Assembly (NCBI GenBank): GCA_934095845.1
Contig: CAKOKS010000004.1
Span: 7,762 to 71,761, forward strand
Reading direction: 5' to 3'
Source: an uncultured Bacilli bacterium
GTDB taxonomy: Bacteria; Bacillota_I; Bacilli_A; RF39; UBA660
DNA: 64,000 nucleotides
The notes beneath the pieces are model-generated. The model did not search any database. It saw only the letters and a list, made by a program, of their open reading frames with translations, and was not told where the DNA came from. The translations under genes and the position numbers were made by a program. How positions within the stretch are numbered: position 1 is the first letter of the stretch; the number at the start of each line of letters is the position of its first letter. Of the stretch, positions 42,135 through 51,122 are shown piece by piece.

Positions 42135-44261
42135 ATGATGAGTGTTCAAGATTATGCAGAAGAAATGAATTTTACTGTTCAAGATGTATTAAATAAATGT
42201 AAAGAATTAGGTTTTAAAATTAATTCTAAAGATGATATGTTAGATGATGAAGCAATAATTATGCTTGATAATTGTATGAACTTAATTGATACAAATACTG
42301 AGCTTGATTTTGAAGAAGCAGATACTCTTGATGATGTAATTGAAGATATTATGGATTATGATAATATTAAATCTATAAATGACTCACATACTGTATCTAA
42401 AGAAAAAGTAAAAAAACAAAAAGATAAGGAATCATCAAATAAAGATTATGCTTTTAAAAAGAAACAAATGTATAAGAATAAAGAAAAATTAACTAGTAAT
42501 ACTAGTTCAAATGATGATTCAATTGTTTTATATAAAGAAAATATGACAGTTGGGGATTTAGCTAATTCTTTAGGCGTAAGTGGTGCTGAATTAGTTTCAA
42601 AGTTAATTGGTTTAGGTCTTCTTTTAAGTTTAACTCAATCAATTGATTTTGATACAGCTTTAATAGTTGCATCTGAATATAAAAAGACTTTGAAAAAAGA
42701 AGAAACACAAGATATAACTAATTTTGAAAATTATGAAATTATAGAAGATGAAGAAAATTTAGTAAAACGTCCTCCAGTTATAACTATTATGGGACATGTT
42801 GATCATGGTAAAACTACTTTACTTGATTACATTAGAAACTCACATGTTGTAGATGGAGAAGCAGGTGGAATTACTCAAGCAATTGGAGCATATCAAATAG
42901 ATTATAATGGTGAAAAACTTACATTTATTGATACTCCAGGACATGCAGCATTTACTGAAATGCGTGCAAGAGGAGCAAGTGTAACTGATATAGTTATTAT
43001 AATTGTTTCTGCAGAAGATGGTGTTATGCCTCAAACTAAAGAAGCAATAGATCACGCTTTAGCTGCAAATGTTCCAATAGTTGTTGCTGTAAATAAAATT
43101 GATAGACCTAATGCTAATCCAGATAAAGTTATGACAGAAATGGCTGAGATAAATATTACTCCAGAAGAATGGGGTGGAGAATATCCATTTGTTAAAATCA
43201 GTGCTAAAACTGGTGAAGGTGTAGACAAACTTCTTGAAACAATTTTAGCTATAGCTGAAGTTAATGAATTAAAAGCTAATCCAAATAGATATGCAAGTGG
43301 AACTGTAATTGAATCAAGAATAGATAAAAACTTAGGTGGAGTTGCAACTATTTTAATTCAAAATGGTACTTTACGTTTAGGAGATCCACTTGTTGTTGGT
43401 ACTACTCATGGTAGAGTTAGAACTTTAAAAAATGATTTAGGTAAAGATATAGTTGACGCAGGTCCATCAACTCCAGTAGAAATAACTGGTCTTTCAGATA
43501 ATCCAAGTGCTGGGGATAAATTTATGGCATTTGAATCTGAAAAAGAAGCAAGAGAAATTGCTGAAAAGAGAAAAATTCAAGCTAAAGAACAAACTATTAG
43601 ACCAAAAGCTTTATCTTTAGAAGAATTATTTGCTAATATTCAATCTGGTATAAAAGAAATTAATGTTGTTTTAAAATGTGATGTTAGAGGATCAGAAGAA
43701 GCTGTTAAGAATTCATTAGAAAAAATTGAAGTTGAAGGAGTAAAAATAAAAGTAATCAGAAGTGGTATTGGTACTATTACTGAAAGTGATATTATTTTAG
43801 CTCAAGCAAGTAATGCAATTGTTATTGGATTTAATGTTGTACCAAGTAATAAGACTCGTGAAGTTGCTAAAGAATATAATGTTGATATGAGACTATATAC
43901 AATTATCTATAAATTAGTTGAAGATATGGAAGCAGCAATGAAAGGTATGTTAGATCCTGAATATGAAGAAGTTACAACTGGATCTGCTGAAGTAAGACAA
44001 TTATTTAAATTCTCTAAGGTTGGAACTATTGCTGGTTCTTATGTTACTAGTGGAGTTATAAAAAATGGTAGTTCAGTTCGTGTAATCAGAGATGGTGTAA
44101 TTATCTATGATGGTAAAGTTTCAAGTGTTCAAAGAGGTAAAGATTCTGTTAAAGAAGTTAAAAACGGATTTGAATGTGGTATCACTATTGAAGGTTATAA
44201 TGATATAAAAGAAGGAGACGTTTTTGAAACTTATGAAAACGTTGAAATAAAAAGAGGATAA
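42135..44261 (+). CDS. infB: Translation initiation factor IF-2
   Basis: A 708-residue GTPase that brings initiator tRNA to the ribosome. An IF2_N helix-turn domain opens it ([20 protein letters not shown]) and a second one follows a Lys/Asp-rich spacer. The G domain contains [29 protein letters not shown] and NKIDRPN. Domains II-IV follow with the usual order and end [12 protein letters not shown]. The length is typical of AT-rich Firmicutes with a short N-terminus. The ATG at 42135 fits GAGGTG spacing better than that at 42129. Confidence 0.95.
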   Translation: MMSVQDYAEEMNFTVQDVLNKCKELGFKINSKDDMLDDEAIIMLDNCMNLIDTNTELDFEEADTLDDVIEDIMDYDNIKSINDSHTVSKEKVKKQKDKESSNKDYAFKKKQMYKNKEKLTSNTSSNDDSIVLYKENMTVGDLANSLGVSGAELVSKLIGLGLLLSLTQSIDFDTALIVASEYKKTLKKEETQDITNFENYEIIEDEENLVKRPPVITIMGHVDHGKTTLLDYIRNSHVVDGEAGGITQAIGAYQIDYNGEKLTFIDTPGHAAFTEMRARGASVTDIVIIIVSAEDGVMPQTKEAIDHALAANVPIVVAVNKIDRPNANPDKVMTEMAEINITPEEWGGEYPFVKISAKTGEGVDKLLETILAIAEVNELKANPNRYASGTVIESRIDKNLGGVATILIQNGTLRLGDPLVVGTTHGRVRTLKNDLGKDIVDAGPSTPVEITGLSDNPSAGDKFMAFESEKEAREIAEKRKIQAKEQTIRPKALSLEELFANIQSGIKEINVVLKCDVRGSEEAVKNSLEKIEVEGVKIKVIRSGIGTITESDIILAQASNAIVIGFNVVPSNKTREVAKEYNVDMRLYTIIYKLVEDMEAAMKGMLDPEYEEVTTGSAEVRQLFKFSKVGTIAGSYVTSGVIKNGSSVRVIRDGVIIYDGKVSSVQRGKDSVKEVKNGFECGITIEGYNDIKEGDVFETYENVEIKRG

Positions 44262-44263
44262 AA

Positions 44264-44617
44264 ATGAATCAAATAAAGTTAAAAAAAATTGGTGCTCATA
44301 TTGCCAATGAACTTAGTAGTATTTGTCTATTAGAAGCTCATGATTCAATTTTAAAAAATATTAATATAACTGGATGTGATGTAACAAGTGATTTATCATT
44401 TGCATATGTTTATTTCACAACTCATTTAGATAAAGATCCAAAAGAGTTAGAGAAAGAACTTAATGATGATACTGCAGGTTATTTAAGAACTAAACTTGCA
44501 AACACAATTGAAATAAGACATACTCCAAAATTAATATTTAAATATGATAATTCAATTGAATATGGTATGAATATAGAACATATCATAAAAGAAATACATG
44601 AAAAGGATAGTGAATAA
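44264..44617 (+). CDS. rbfA: Ribosome-binding factor A
   Basis: A 117-residue KH-fold protein for 30S maturation. Motifs: KKIGAHIANELSSICL, NITGCDVTSDLSFAYVYFTT, GYLRTKLANTIEIRHTPKLI and FKYDNSIEYGMNIEHII. It starts two bases after infB and ends the operon at a terminator. Confidence 0.93.
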   Translation: MNQIKLKKIGAHIANELSSICLLEAHDSILKNINITGCDVTSDLSFAYVYFTTHLDKDPKELEKELNDDTAGYLRTKLANTIEIRHTPKLIFKYDNSIEYGMNIEHIIKEIHEKDSE

Positions 44618-44632
44618 GACTATTCTTTTTTT
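44604..44632 (+). terminator. Terminator of the nusA-infB-rbfA operon
   Basis: GGATAGT pairs with ACTATTC (one G-T pair), followed by eight T. It overlaps the rbfA stop codon. Confidence 0.75.
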
Positions 44633-44680
44633 TGTGAAAAAATAAATAACATAAACTTTACAACTTTTCAACAAGATTAT

Positions 44681-44708
44681 TTGACTTTCGGTTGGTGTAT
44701 GATATACT
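44681..44708 (+). promoter_or_regulatory. Promoter of the surface-protein gene at 44740
   Basis: TTGACT (44681-44686), 16 bases, TATACT (44703-44708). It lacks the GAATGGTGTGTGTA leader of the related genes. Confidence 0.6.
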
Positions 44709-44739
44709 AAAAATGTAAAAAATAGAGGAGTTGTGAACA

Positions 44740-46290
44740 ATGAAAAGAAAATCGATTATAGCAGTTACTATACTATTATTAGCAATAGGATTTGCGGCTA
44801 TATCGACAACATTGATAATAAACGGAAGTGCAAAAATAGGAGAAAATACAGAAGATTTTTCTGTTATTTTCACTAAAGCAACATTAGATGGAACAGATGT
44901 ATATGCAAATGTAATAAGTCAAGATAAAAAAACAATAACGTTTGAAACAAATGATTTAAAAACATTAAATCAAACATCGGTACTGAATTATGAAGTAACA
45001 AATAATTCAGCAAACTATGATGCAGAAGTGCAAGTAAATTGTAAAACAAAAGAAAATACAACAGCAAAATATACAAGTATAAAAAATGAACTTGAAAATA
45101 ATGCAACAGTTATAAAAGCAAAAGAGAAACTAAATGGAACATTAACCGTAACATTAAACAAGGTAGCTACAGAAGAAGTAAGAGAAGAGTATGTATGTAC
45201 ACTTACACTTAATGCAGTAGAAAGAGATACTATTGGTGTAGAGCCAACTTTATACGACTTAATAAAATCTAAAGCGGATACAACAACAGTGATAGATTAT
45301 AAAGTACGTTCAGGAGTAAGTGGAACAAACGGGATATATACAACAACTGCAACTGATGGAAATGTACCAGTATATTACTATAGAGGAGATGCCGATAAAG
45401 TAAATAATAATATAATATTTAATAATATGTGTTGGAAGATAATAAGAACAACTGAAAACAATGGAGTAAAAATAATATATAACGGAACACCTGCAGATGG
45501 AAAGTGTGAAACTCAAACTGGTGATAACACTCAAATTGGGAAAAGTCAATTTAATGGAGAAGGTGGATATGATAATGCATATGTAGGATATATGTATGGA
45601 ACAGCAGGAAGTAGTAACTATGCATCAACACATGCAAATACAAATGAATCAACAATAAAAAAATATATAGACAATTGGTATAGTCAAAATTTTGACGGAA
45701 CGACAACGTCAAAATTAGAAGACACAGTTTTTTGCAATGATAGAAGTACAAAAGCCTATGATGCAAATACGATTGTATCTACTGGCTTTTCATACTATGG
45801 AGCATTAGGATATGGAAAAAATGCAACGTTTTATGGAGCAGCACATAGAGCATCATACAACTCAACTAATCCAAATCCAAGTTTAGCTTGCCTAAATGAA
45901 AATGATAAATTTACGGTAGAAAGTAAAAATGGAAATGGAAAACTTACTTATCCAGTTGGATTAATAACATTAGATGAAGCTGTGCTTGCAGGGTTTAATA
46001 CATATTATTCCAATGAAAATGATTATAAAGATTACACAAATTACTTATATACAAATAGTGTTTATTGGACATTCTCCCCTCTGTCGATGGATACTGATAG
46101 TAAAGGAAATGCTGGTATTTATGGTGGTGCTAAAGTTGGTTTTGTCAATATTGGTAGTTATTATAGTGGTAGTTATGTGGACTATGGCATTGTGCATTAT
46201 TCCTATGGTGTCCGTCCTGTAGTTTCACTAGCAAGTAGAACAATTGTAACTGGTGAAGGAACTTCTGCAAATCCATATGTAGTAGAATAA
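44740..46290 (+). CDS. Surface protein: TasA-like sandwich plus long lectin-like domain
   Basis: A 516-residue protein. The N-terminal 160 residues (helix IIAVTILLLAIGFAAISTTL, then INGSAKIGENTEDFSVIFTK) are closely related to those at 18225 and 53687. The C-terminal 340 residues differ from both: VPVYYYRGDADKVNNNIIFN, NMCWKIIRTTENNGVKIIYN, FSYYGALGYGKNATFYGAAH, VGLITLDEAVLAG, and an end of YWTFSPLSMD, YGVRPVVSLAS, GEGTSANPYVVE. This is a C-type-lectin-like/Fibrobacter-paralog-like display domain. The end segment (46072 onward) has codons such as CCC, CTG, TCG and GTC that are rare in this genome. Confidence 0.72.
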   Translation: MKRKSIIAVTILLLAIGFAAISTTLIINGSAKIGENTEDFSVIFTKATLDGTDVYANVISQDKKTITFETNDLKTLNQTSVLNYEVTNNSANYDAEVQVNCKTKENTTAKYTSIKNELENNATVIKAKEKLNGTLTVTLNKVATEEVREEYVCTLTLNAVERDTIGVEPTLYDLIKSKADTTTVIDYKVRSGVSGTNGIYTTTATDGNVPVYYYRGDADKVNNNIIFNNMCWKIIRTTENNGVKIIYNGTPADGKCETQTGDNTQIGKSQFNGEGGYDNAYVGYMYGTAGSSNYASTHANTNESTIKKYIDNWYSQNFDGTTTSKLEDTVFCNDRSTKAYDANTIVSTGFSYYGALGYGKNATFYGAAHRASYNSTNPNPSLACLNENDKFTVESKNGNGKLTYPVGLITLDEAVLAGFNTYYSNENDYKDYTNYLYTNSVYWTFSPLSMDTDSKGNAGIYGGAKVGFVNIGSYYSGSYVDYGIVHYSYGVRPVVSLASRTIVTGEGTSANPYVVE

Positions 46291-46292
46291 AT

Positions 46293-46320
46293 TGAATAGT
46301 TTTATACTATTCTTTTTTTG
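46293..46320 (+). terminator. Intrinsic terminator
   Basis: GAATAGT, TTTAT, ACTATTC then seven T. A similar hairpin reappears downstream of the ATPase cassette at 47741. Confidence 0.8.
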
Positions 46321-46323
46321 TTT

Positions 46324-46363
46324 CATTCCGAAAAAGTTCGCAAATGCGAAAAAATTCGGAATG
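46324..46363. repeat. Palindromic repeat, left copy, flanking the AAA ATPase gene
   Basis: A 40-base element with two nested stems: CATTCCGAA / TTCGGAATG outside and TTCGC / GCGAA inside. A 39/40 identical copy in the same orientation lies at 47690-47729, just after the ATPase gene. Confidence 0.85.
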
Positions 46364-46369
46364 AATTAA

Positions 46370-46398
46370 TTTACAAGAAAATATTATTATAGTATAAT
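46370..46398 (+). promoter_or_regulatory. Promoter of the AAA ATPase gene
   Basis: TTTACA (46370-46375), 17 bases, TATAAT (46393-46398), immediately after the left palindrome. Confidence 0.75.
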
Positions 46399-46431
46399 TA
46401 AGATGTAATTATAAATGAGGAGGAAGAGCCT

Positions 46432-47685
46432 ATGAAAGAAATAAAAAGAGATTTTTATCTAAATAAGTTAATAAAAAAGGATGGAAATGGTCAAATAAAA
46501 GTTATAACTGGAATTAGGAGATGTGGAAAATCTTATCTTTTAAAAAATATATTTTATAAACATTTATTAAAGGAAAATGATAAAAATCATGTAATATATA
46601 TTCCTTTGGATATAAAAGAAAATGAATATTTACAGGATGGAAATAAATTTATAGAATATATAAAATCTTTAATAAAGGATAATAAAAAATATTATTTATT
46701 AATTGATGAAATCCAACAAATGAAGGATTTTGTTCCGGTTTTAAATACTTTTTTATATGAAGATAATGTAGAAGTATATGTTACAGGTTCAAATGCTAAA
46801 CTTTTATCTAAAGATGTTGTTACTGAATTTAGAGGTAGAGGTGATGAAATTCATGTTTATCCATTGAGTTTCAGTGAATATATGAGTGCATTTGAAGGAG
46901 ATCAATATGAAGGCTATGAACAATATAGTATTTATGGTGGTCTTCCTTATACTTTAATGTTTGATAATGATTCTGAAAGATCTGATTATCTAAAAAAACT
47001 TTTTGAAGAAACATATTTAAATGATATCATTGAGAGAAATAAAATAACAAATGTTGAAGAATTAAATGAACTTTTAAATATATTATCTTCACAAATTGGA
47101 TCATTAACTAATCCATTTAATTTACAAAATGCGTTTAAAAGTGAAAAAAATATTACATTAAGTGATAAGACTATAAGTAAATATCTGGAATATTTTGAAG
47201 ATGCTTTTTTAATAACTAAAGCACAACGATATGATGTAAAAGGTAAAAAATATATAAATACTCCATATAAATATTATTTTGAAGATATTGGTCTTAGAAA
47301 TGCAAGATTAAATTTTAGACAAGTTGATAAAGAACATATAATGGAAAACATTATATATAATGAATTACTTCGTAGAGGATATAATGTTGATGTTGGAGTA
47401 GTTGAGGTAAATATAACTGATGAAAATGGTGTTAGAACAAAACCTCAATATGAAGTTGATTTCATATGTAACCAAGGAAGTAAAAGAATTTATATTCAAT
47501 CAGCATTTGAAATGAATAATCAATTAAAACAAAATCAAGAAAAGAAATCTTTAGTAAATATAGATGATTCTTTTAAAAAAATAATAATTGTAGGTGATGT
47601 TAGTAAACCAAGAATGGATGAAGATGGAATCATTACCATGGGTATTTATTATTTCTTATTGAATGAAGATAGTTTAAATCAATAA
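46432..47685 (+). CDS. AAA_14/DUF4143 ATPase flanked by palindromic repeats
   Basis: A 417-residue cytoplasmic protein. The AAA_14 domain has Walker A (VITGIRRCGKSYLLKNIF), Walker B (YYLLIDEIQQM), sensor (VYVTGSNAKLLS) and FRGRGDEIHVYPLSFSEYM. The C-terminal part is DUF4143: NPFNLQNAFKS, KTISKYLEYFEDAFLI, YYFEDIGLRN, QYEVDFI. That last region has a nuclease-like (PD-(D/E)xK) core in this family (YEVDFICNQGSKRIYIQ). Such genes are common, often multi-copy in gut bacteria, and of unknown role. Direct palindromic repeats frame the promoter and gene, suggesting a mobile or defensive cassette. AGGAGG is upstream. Confidence 0.85.
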   Translation: MKEIKRDFYLNKLIKKDGNGQIKVITGIRRCGKSYLLKNIFYKHLLKENDKNHVIYIPLDIKENEYLQDGNKFIEYIKSLIKDNKKYYLLIDEIQQMKDFVPVLNTFLYEDNVEVYVTGSNAKLLSKDVVTEFRGRGDEIHVYPLSFSEYMSAFEGDQYEGYEQYSIYGGLPYTLMFDNDSERSDYLKKLFEETYLNDIIERNKITNVEELNELLNILSSQIGSLTNPFNLQNAFKSEKNITLSDKTISKYLEYFEDAFLITKAQRYDVKGKKYINTPYKYYFEDIGLRNARLNFRQVDKEHIMENIIYNELLRRGYNVDVGVVEVNITDENGVRTKPQYEVDFICNQGSKRIYIQSAFEMNNQLKQNQEKKSLVNIDDSFKKIIIVGDVSKPRMDEDGIITMGIYYFLLNEDSLNQ

Positions 47686-47689
47686 GGTT

Positions 47690-47729
47690 CATTCCGAAAA
47701 AGTTCGCAAATGCAAAAAAATTCGGAATG
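47690..47729. repeat. Palindromic repeat, right copy, flanking the AAA ATPase gene
   Basis: The second copy of the 40-base palindrome at 46324-46363, with one base changed in the inner stem (GCGAA to GCAAA). It starts four bases after the ATPase stop codon. Confidence 0.85.
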
Positions 47730-47740
47730 AGTTAATTTAG

Positions 47741-47767
47741 GAATAGTTTTTACTATTCTTATTTTTA
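47741..47767 (+). terminator. Intrinsic terminator after the ATPase cassette
   Basis: GAATAGT (47741-47747), TTTT, ACTATTC (47752-47758), T-rich tail. Confidence 0.7.
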
Positions 47768-47802
47768 TGTTATTATATTGAAAAAACGAAAGGATAAATA
47801 TT

Positions 47803-48798
47803 ATGAAGAAAATTATACTTGCTATTTTAATTTTATTTTTAATAATAATATTTTTGTTTTCAAAAAGTAATATTTATCATAAATATATAAAGAGTAATAA
47901 TGATTATAAATTAGAAAGTAGAGTGCCTAAACTGAATGATTTTATAAATAAAAAAAGTATTCATAAAGAAGTATCTTCTATTTTATATAAATATCCTAGT
48001 TTAAAAAAACATATTAAAGCAACTGGTATTAAAATACCAAATGAATATGGTTTTATTTCTCAAGGAATGGAAAAAATTAATGAATATACGTTTATTACCG
48101 GGTATTTTGAAAATGGTAATAATTCTATTTGTTATATTATTGATGATAATGGTGAAATCGTTAATGAAGTTGATTTAAATACAACTAGTCATGTTGGAAG
48201 TATAAGTTATGACAAAATTAATAATTTAATATTTATTCCTGGTTTATCTGATTCAGTATTAGTTTATAATTATATTGATTTTTTTACTAAGGATAAAATT
48301 AATTATAAATATAAAATAGATGATTTAGCAAATGAATTTACTTATTATAAAGATAAAAATGAATTACATATTGCATTTTTAAAAGTATATAATAATTATT
48401 TATATATTGGATCTTTTAATAAAAATAAGCCTTGTTTAATTAAGAAATTTAAAATAAATAGATTAAATAATAACCTAAGTTTTAAATATATAAATAGTTT
48501 TACTGTTAATGAAAAAGTACAAGGAATAGATTTTTATACTAAAGAGAATAAAAAATATATGATATTAAGTAGTTCATATGGGAGAATGTTTTCTTCTAAA
48601 CTATATGGATATTTATATGATGAAAATAAATTAGAATATAAAGAAACAGAATTTATTTATACGTATCCACCTATGATGGAACAAATAAGTGTAAATAATG
48701 ATAGTTTATATATTTTATTTGAATCTAATGCTTTTAAATATAGTAATGCTTTAGACAAGATAGGATATGTTGTAGAAGTGGATATAAATAAGTTATAA
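47803..48798 (+). CDS. Membrane-anchored protein, possible beta-propeller
   Basis: A 331-residue protein with an N-terminal signal anchor (KIILAILILFLIIIFLFS) and an extracytoplasmic domain made of repeated short strands. Blocks such as GYFENGNNSICYIIDDNGEI, HVGSISYDKINNLIFIPGL and DSLYILFESNAFKYSNALD suggest a small beta-propeller fold. I recognise no named family. It has its own AAAGGA site and precedes truB by 20 bases, but with no sign of shared function. Confidence 0.6.
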   Translation: MKKIILAILILFLIIIFLFSKSNIYHKYIKSNNDYKLESRVPKLNDFINKKSIHKEVSSILYKYPSLKKHIKATGIKIPNEYGFISQGMEKINEYTFITGYFENGNNSICYIIDDNGEIVNEVDLNTTSHVGSISYDKINNLIFIPGLSDSVLVYNYIDFFTKDKINYKYKIDDLANEFTYYKDKNELHIAFLKVYNNYLYIGSFNKNKPCLIKKFKINRLNNNLSFKYINSFTVNEKVQGIDFYTKENKKYMILSSSYGRMFSSKLYGYLYDENKLEYKETEFIYTYPPMMEQISVNNDSLYILFESNAFKYSNALDKIGYVVEVDINKL

Positions 48799-48817
48799 TT
48801 AAGTTGGATGTGTTATT

Positions 48818-49648
48818 ATGAATGGAATATTAATAGTTAATAAAAGTGATGGATTTACTAGTCGAGATGTAATAAATAAATTAAGTAAAGTATTTAATAC
48901 TAAAAAAATAGGCCATACAGGTACACTTGATCCAATTGCTAAAGGAGTTTTAGTAGTTGTACTTGGTAAATATACTAAATTATGTGAAGATTTAACTCAA
49001 ACATATAAAGAGTATATTGCTACATTTAAACTTGGTATTCTAACTGATACTTTAGATATTACAGGTAATGTAATAGATGAAAAATCTGTAAATGTAAGTG
49101 AAGAAGAAATAAGAAATGTAATAAGTAGTTATAAATGTATTTATAATCAAGAAGTACCTATTTATTCATCAGTAAAAATTAATGGAAGAAAATTATATGA
49201 ATATGCAAGAAATGGTGAAGAAGTTACTTTACCTAAAAGAGAAGTTGATATAAAGAGTATTGAAGTTTTAGAAATTAATAAAGACATTATAAAAATAAAA
49301 TGTTTAGTTTCTAAAGGAACATATATTAGAAGTTTAATTAGAGACATTGGAGAGTCTTTAAATACACATGCAACTATGACTGATTTAATACGTACTAAAC
49401 AAGGAATATTTGATATTAAAGATTCTTATACAATTGAAGATATTGAGAATGGTAATTATAAATTAATTAATATTGAAGATGTATTAGATTTATGTGTTAT
49501 AAATAATGAATATATAAAAGAAGTAACTAATGGAGTAAAATTAGAATTAGATATAAAAAATAAATATATTTTATTTAAAAGTAATAATGAAGAAGTTGCT
49601 TTATATAAAAAAGATGGTGAGTATTTTAGAATGTATGTTCATTTTTAA
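48818..49648 (+). CDS. truB: tRNA pseudouridine-55 synthase
   Basis: A 276-residue enzyme that makes pseudouridine 55 in tRNA. The start NGILIVNKSDGFTSRDVIN, the catalytic KIGHTGTLDPIAKGVLVVVL (with the essential Asp), and YSSVKINGRKLYEYARNGEE and KGTYIRSLIRDIG are diagnostic. The C-terminal PUA-like tail is short, as in other Firmicutes TruB. GGATG precedes the ATG at good distance. Confidence 0.95.
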   Translation: MNGILIVNKSDGFTSRDVINKLSKVFNTKKIGHTGTLDPIAKGVLVVVLGKYTKLCEDLTQTYKEYIATFKLGILTDTLDITGNVIDEKSVNVSEEEIRNVISSYKCIYNQEVPIYSSVKINGRKLYEYARNGEEVTLPKREVDIKSIEVLEINKDIIKIKCLVSKGTYIRSLIRDIGESLNTHATMTDLIRTKQGIFDIKDSYTIEDIENGNYKLINIEDVLDLCVINNEYIKEVTNGVKLELDIKNKYILFKSNNEEVALYKKDGEYFRMYVHF

Positions 49649-49658
49649 ATAAATTAAG

Positions 49659-49686
49659 AACCTATTTATCACTCAATCATAAAATA
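49659..49686 (+). promoter_or_regulatory. Possible sporulation (sigma-K/sigma-E type) promoter
   Basis: CATAAAATA (49678-49686) fits the CATANNNTA -10 box of mother-cell sigma factors, with AACC (49659-49662) about 15 bases upstream matching the sigma-K -35 MACM. No sigma-A promoter is evident. It lies directly ahead of the coat-protein-like gene. Confidence 0.4.
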
Positions 49687-49717
49687 TAGTGAGTATATAT
49701 GAAAGGGTGAAAATTTT

Positions 49718-50179
49718 ATGAATAATACTGAAACTTGCTGTGGAAATAATAATAGTATTGCTGATATCTTAAAAGTAATCCTTATCTTACAACAAAATGC
49801 ATGTCCTGAGTCTTGCTTAGATTCATGTGATAGACCTATGTTAGGTGGAGGACCAAATTGTTTGATATGTAATACTAGACCAGTAATGTTATATACTTGC
49901 TGTGGAAATGGTACTCCTTGGAGTATGCCAGTAAGCAAAGATTTAACAACTGTATGTGGAAATCCTCAAGTAAATAATTGTAGTTATGAATGTTCTAATG
50001 TATTTAGAGTAGAAAAACTAGATGGAAACACTGCAACATTTAGAGTGTTAATACAAAATCCAGAGGAAACTTGCTGTAATTCTCAACCTTATATCGCGAC
50101 AAATAGTTTCTTCACAATGGATTTATCTTGCTGCTGCGTTATTCGTTGTTTAAATGATACTTATGTAGACTGCGTATAA
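49718..50179 (+). CDS. Spore coat protein of the CotY/CotZ family
   Basis: A 153-residue Cys-rich protein (about 21 Cys). The order IADILKVILILQQNA, SCLDSCDRPML, NTRPVMLYTCCGNGTPW, CSNVFRVEKLDGNTATFRVL and TNSFFTMDLSCCCVIRCLND closely follows the CotY/CotZ family, outer-coat proteins that cross-link by disulfides around spores. No signal peptide is present, as expected. Its stop codon is part of a terminator. Together with the Cse60-like gene it supports a spore-forming ancestor or lifestyle. Confidence 0.85.
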   Translation: MNNTETCCGNNNSIADILKVILILQQNACPESCLDSCDRPMLGGGPNCLICNTRPVMLYTCCGNGTPWSMPVSKDLTTVCGNPQVNNCSYECSNVFRVEKLDGNTATFRVLIQNPEETCCNSQPYIATNSFFTMDLSCCCVIRCLNDTYVDCV

Positions 50180-50192
50180 CGCAGTTTTATTT
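50169..50192 (+). terminator. Intrinsic terminator
   Basis: ACTGCG (50169-50174), TATAA, CGCAGT (50180-50185), then TTTATTTTG. It overlaps the stop codon of the coat-protein gene. Confidence 0.7.
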
Positions 50193-50226
50193 TGTTTAAG
50201 GCTAGATTTAGTTCTAGTCCTTTTAG

Positions 50227-50255
50227 TTGCAATAAAAAATCGTTAGTGTTATAAT
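50227..50255 (+). promoter_or_regulatory. Promoter of the amidoligase operon
   Basis: TTGCAA (50227-50232), 17 bases, TATAAT (50250-50255). Confidence 0.75.
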
Positions 50256-50280
50256 AATACGCACTTTTAAGGGGTGCACT

Positions 50281-51120
50281 ATGGCAAAGAAAAAAAGAAA
50301 AAATAGGGTTAATAGTAAAGAAAATATTAAAAGAGCTAAAGTAATAAAATCTTATAAAGCAAATTTGAGTTTATTAGAATGTAGAATAAATGAACAAGAA
50401 AAAGTAGCCAAAAAGGCAAAAAATATCAAGAATTTGCGTATTACTAAATATGCTTTAAAAAAATCATTATCATATATTCTTATATCTGGTTTAATAATTG
50501 CAGGATCAAAGAGAATTGGTTTAGGTTATCCATTTTATCGTGATCAAAAAGCAAAAGAAGCGAATTATAGTTTAGAAAGAGATATTGATGGTTTAATTTT
50601 AGCAGATAAAATTTATGAATATTATACAATTTTTTCTAAACCAACTTCTAAAATAATAGTTTATTCTCCATGGAAAGAATTATCTAATGGTAAATGTGAA
50701 AGAGAAAAAACAACTTATAAATTAGAAGCAAATAAAGAAATATATGACGCTTTCTTTAAAGAAGATTATGCATTTATATTTGATAACTTAAAAGAAGTAG
50801 ATAAAGAAACAGAAGTTTCTCATGATGAAAATACTGAGTATAAATTTCTTATTGAAGCTAGTATAAATTTTAATGATAAAGAAGATCGTATTTATTGTTT
50901 AGAAAGTCTTCAAGATAATGTTTGCTGTAGTATAACAATTTTGATGTTGCTTGTATATATAAATGCTTTTAAAGCTTATATGGATTTAAAAACATATGAA
51001 GAAACTATAAATGAATATAAGGAAGAATATGAAAAAGAAATTGAAAAATTAGAAGAATTAAAAAATAAACATACTGAAGCTAAAAAGCATTTGGAATTTA
51101 TTAAGATGAATGGGTGTTAA
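50281..51120 (+). CDS. Two-helix membrane protein 1 of the amidoligase operon
   Basis: A 279-residue protein: a very basic N-terminal coiled coil, a membrane helix (SLSYILISGLIIAGSKRIGL, near residue 65), an outer domain of about 140 residues, a second membrane helix (CCSITILMLLVYINAFKAYM) and a C-terminal coiled coil (EEYEKEIEKLEELKNKHTEA). The outer domain contains WKELSNGKCEREKTTYKLE, matching WKEIGNGFYERTITYY in the next protein, so the two are diverged paralogs of one architecture. No known family. It is the first gene of a four-gene operon with an amidoligase and a gamma-glutamylcyclotransferase. Confidence 0.65.
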   Translation: MAKKKRKNRVNSKENIKRAKVIKSYKANLSLLECRINEQEKVAKKAKNIKNLRITKYALKKSLSYILISGLIIAGSKRIGLGYPFYRDQKAKEANYSLERDIDGLILADKIYEYYTIFSKPTSKIIVYSPWKELSNGKCEREKTTYKLEANKEIYDAFFKEDYAFIFDNLKEVDKETEVSHDENTEYKFLIEASINFNDKEDRIYCLESLQDNVCCSITILMLLVYINAFKAYMDLKTYEETINEYKEEYEKEIEKLEELKNKHTEAKKHLEFIKMNGC

Positions 51121-51122
51121 TT

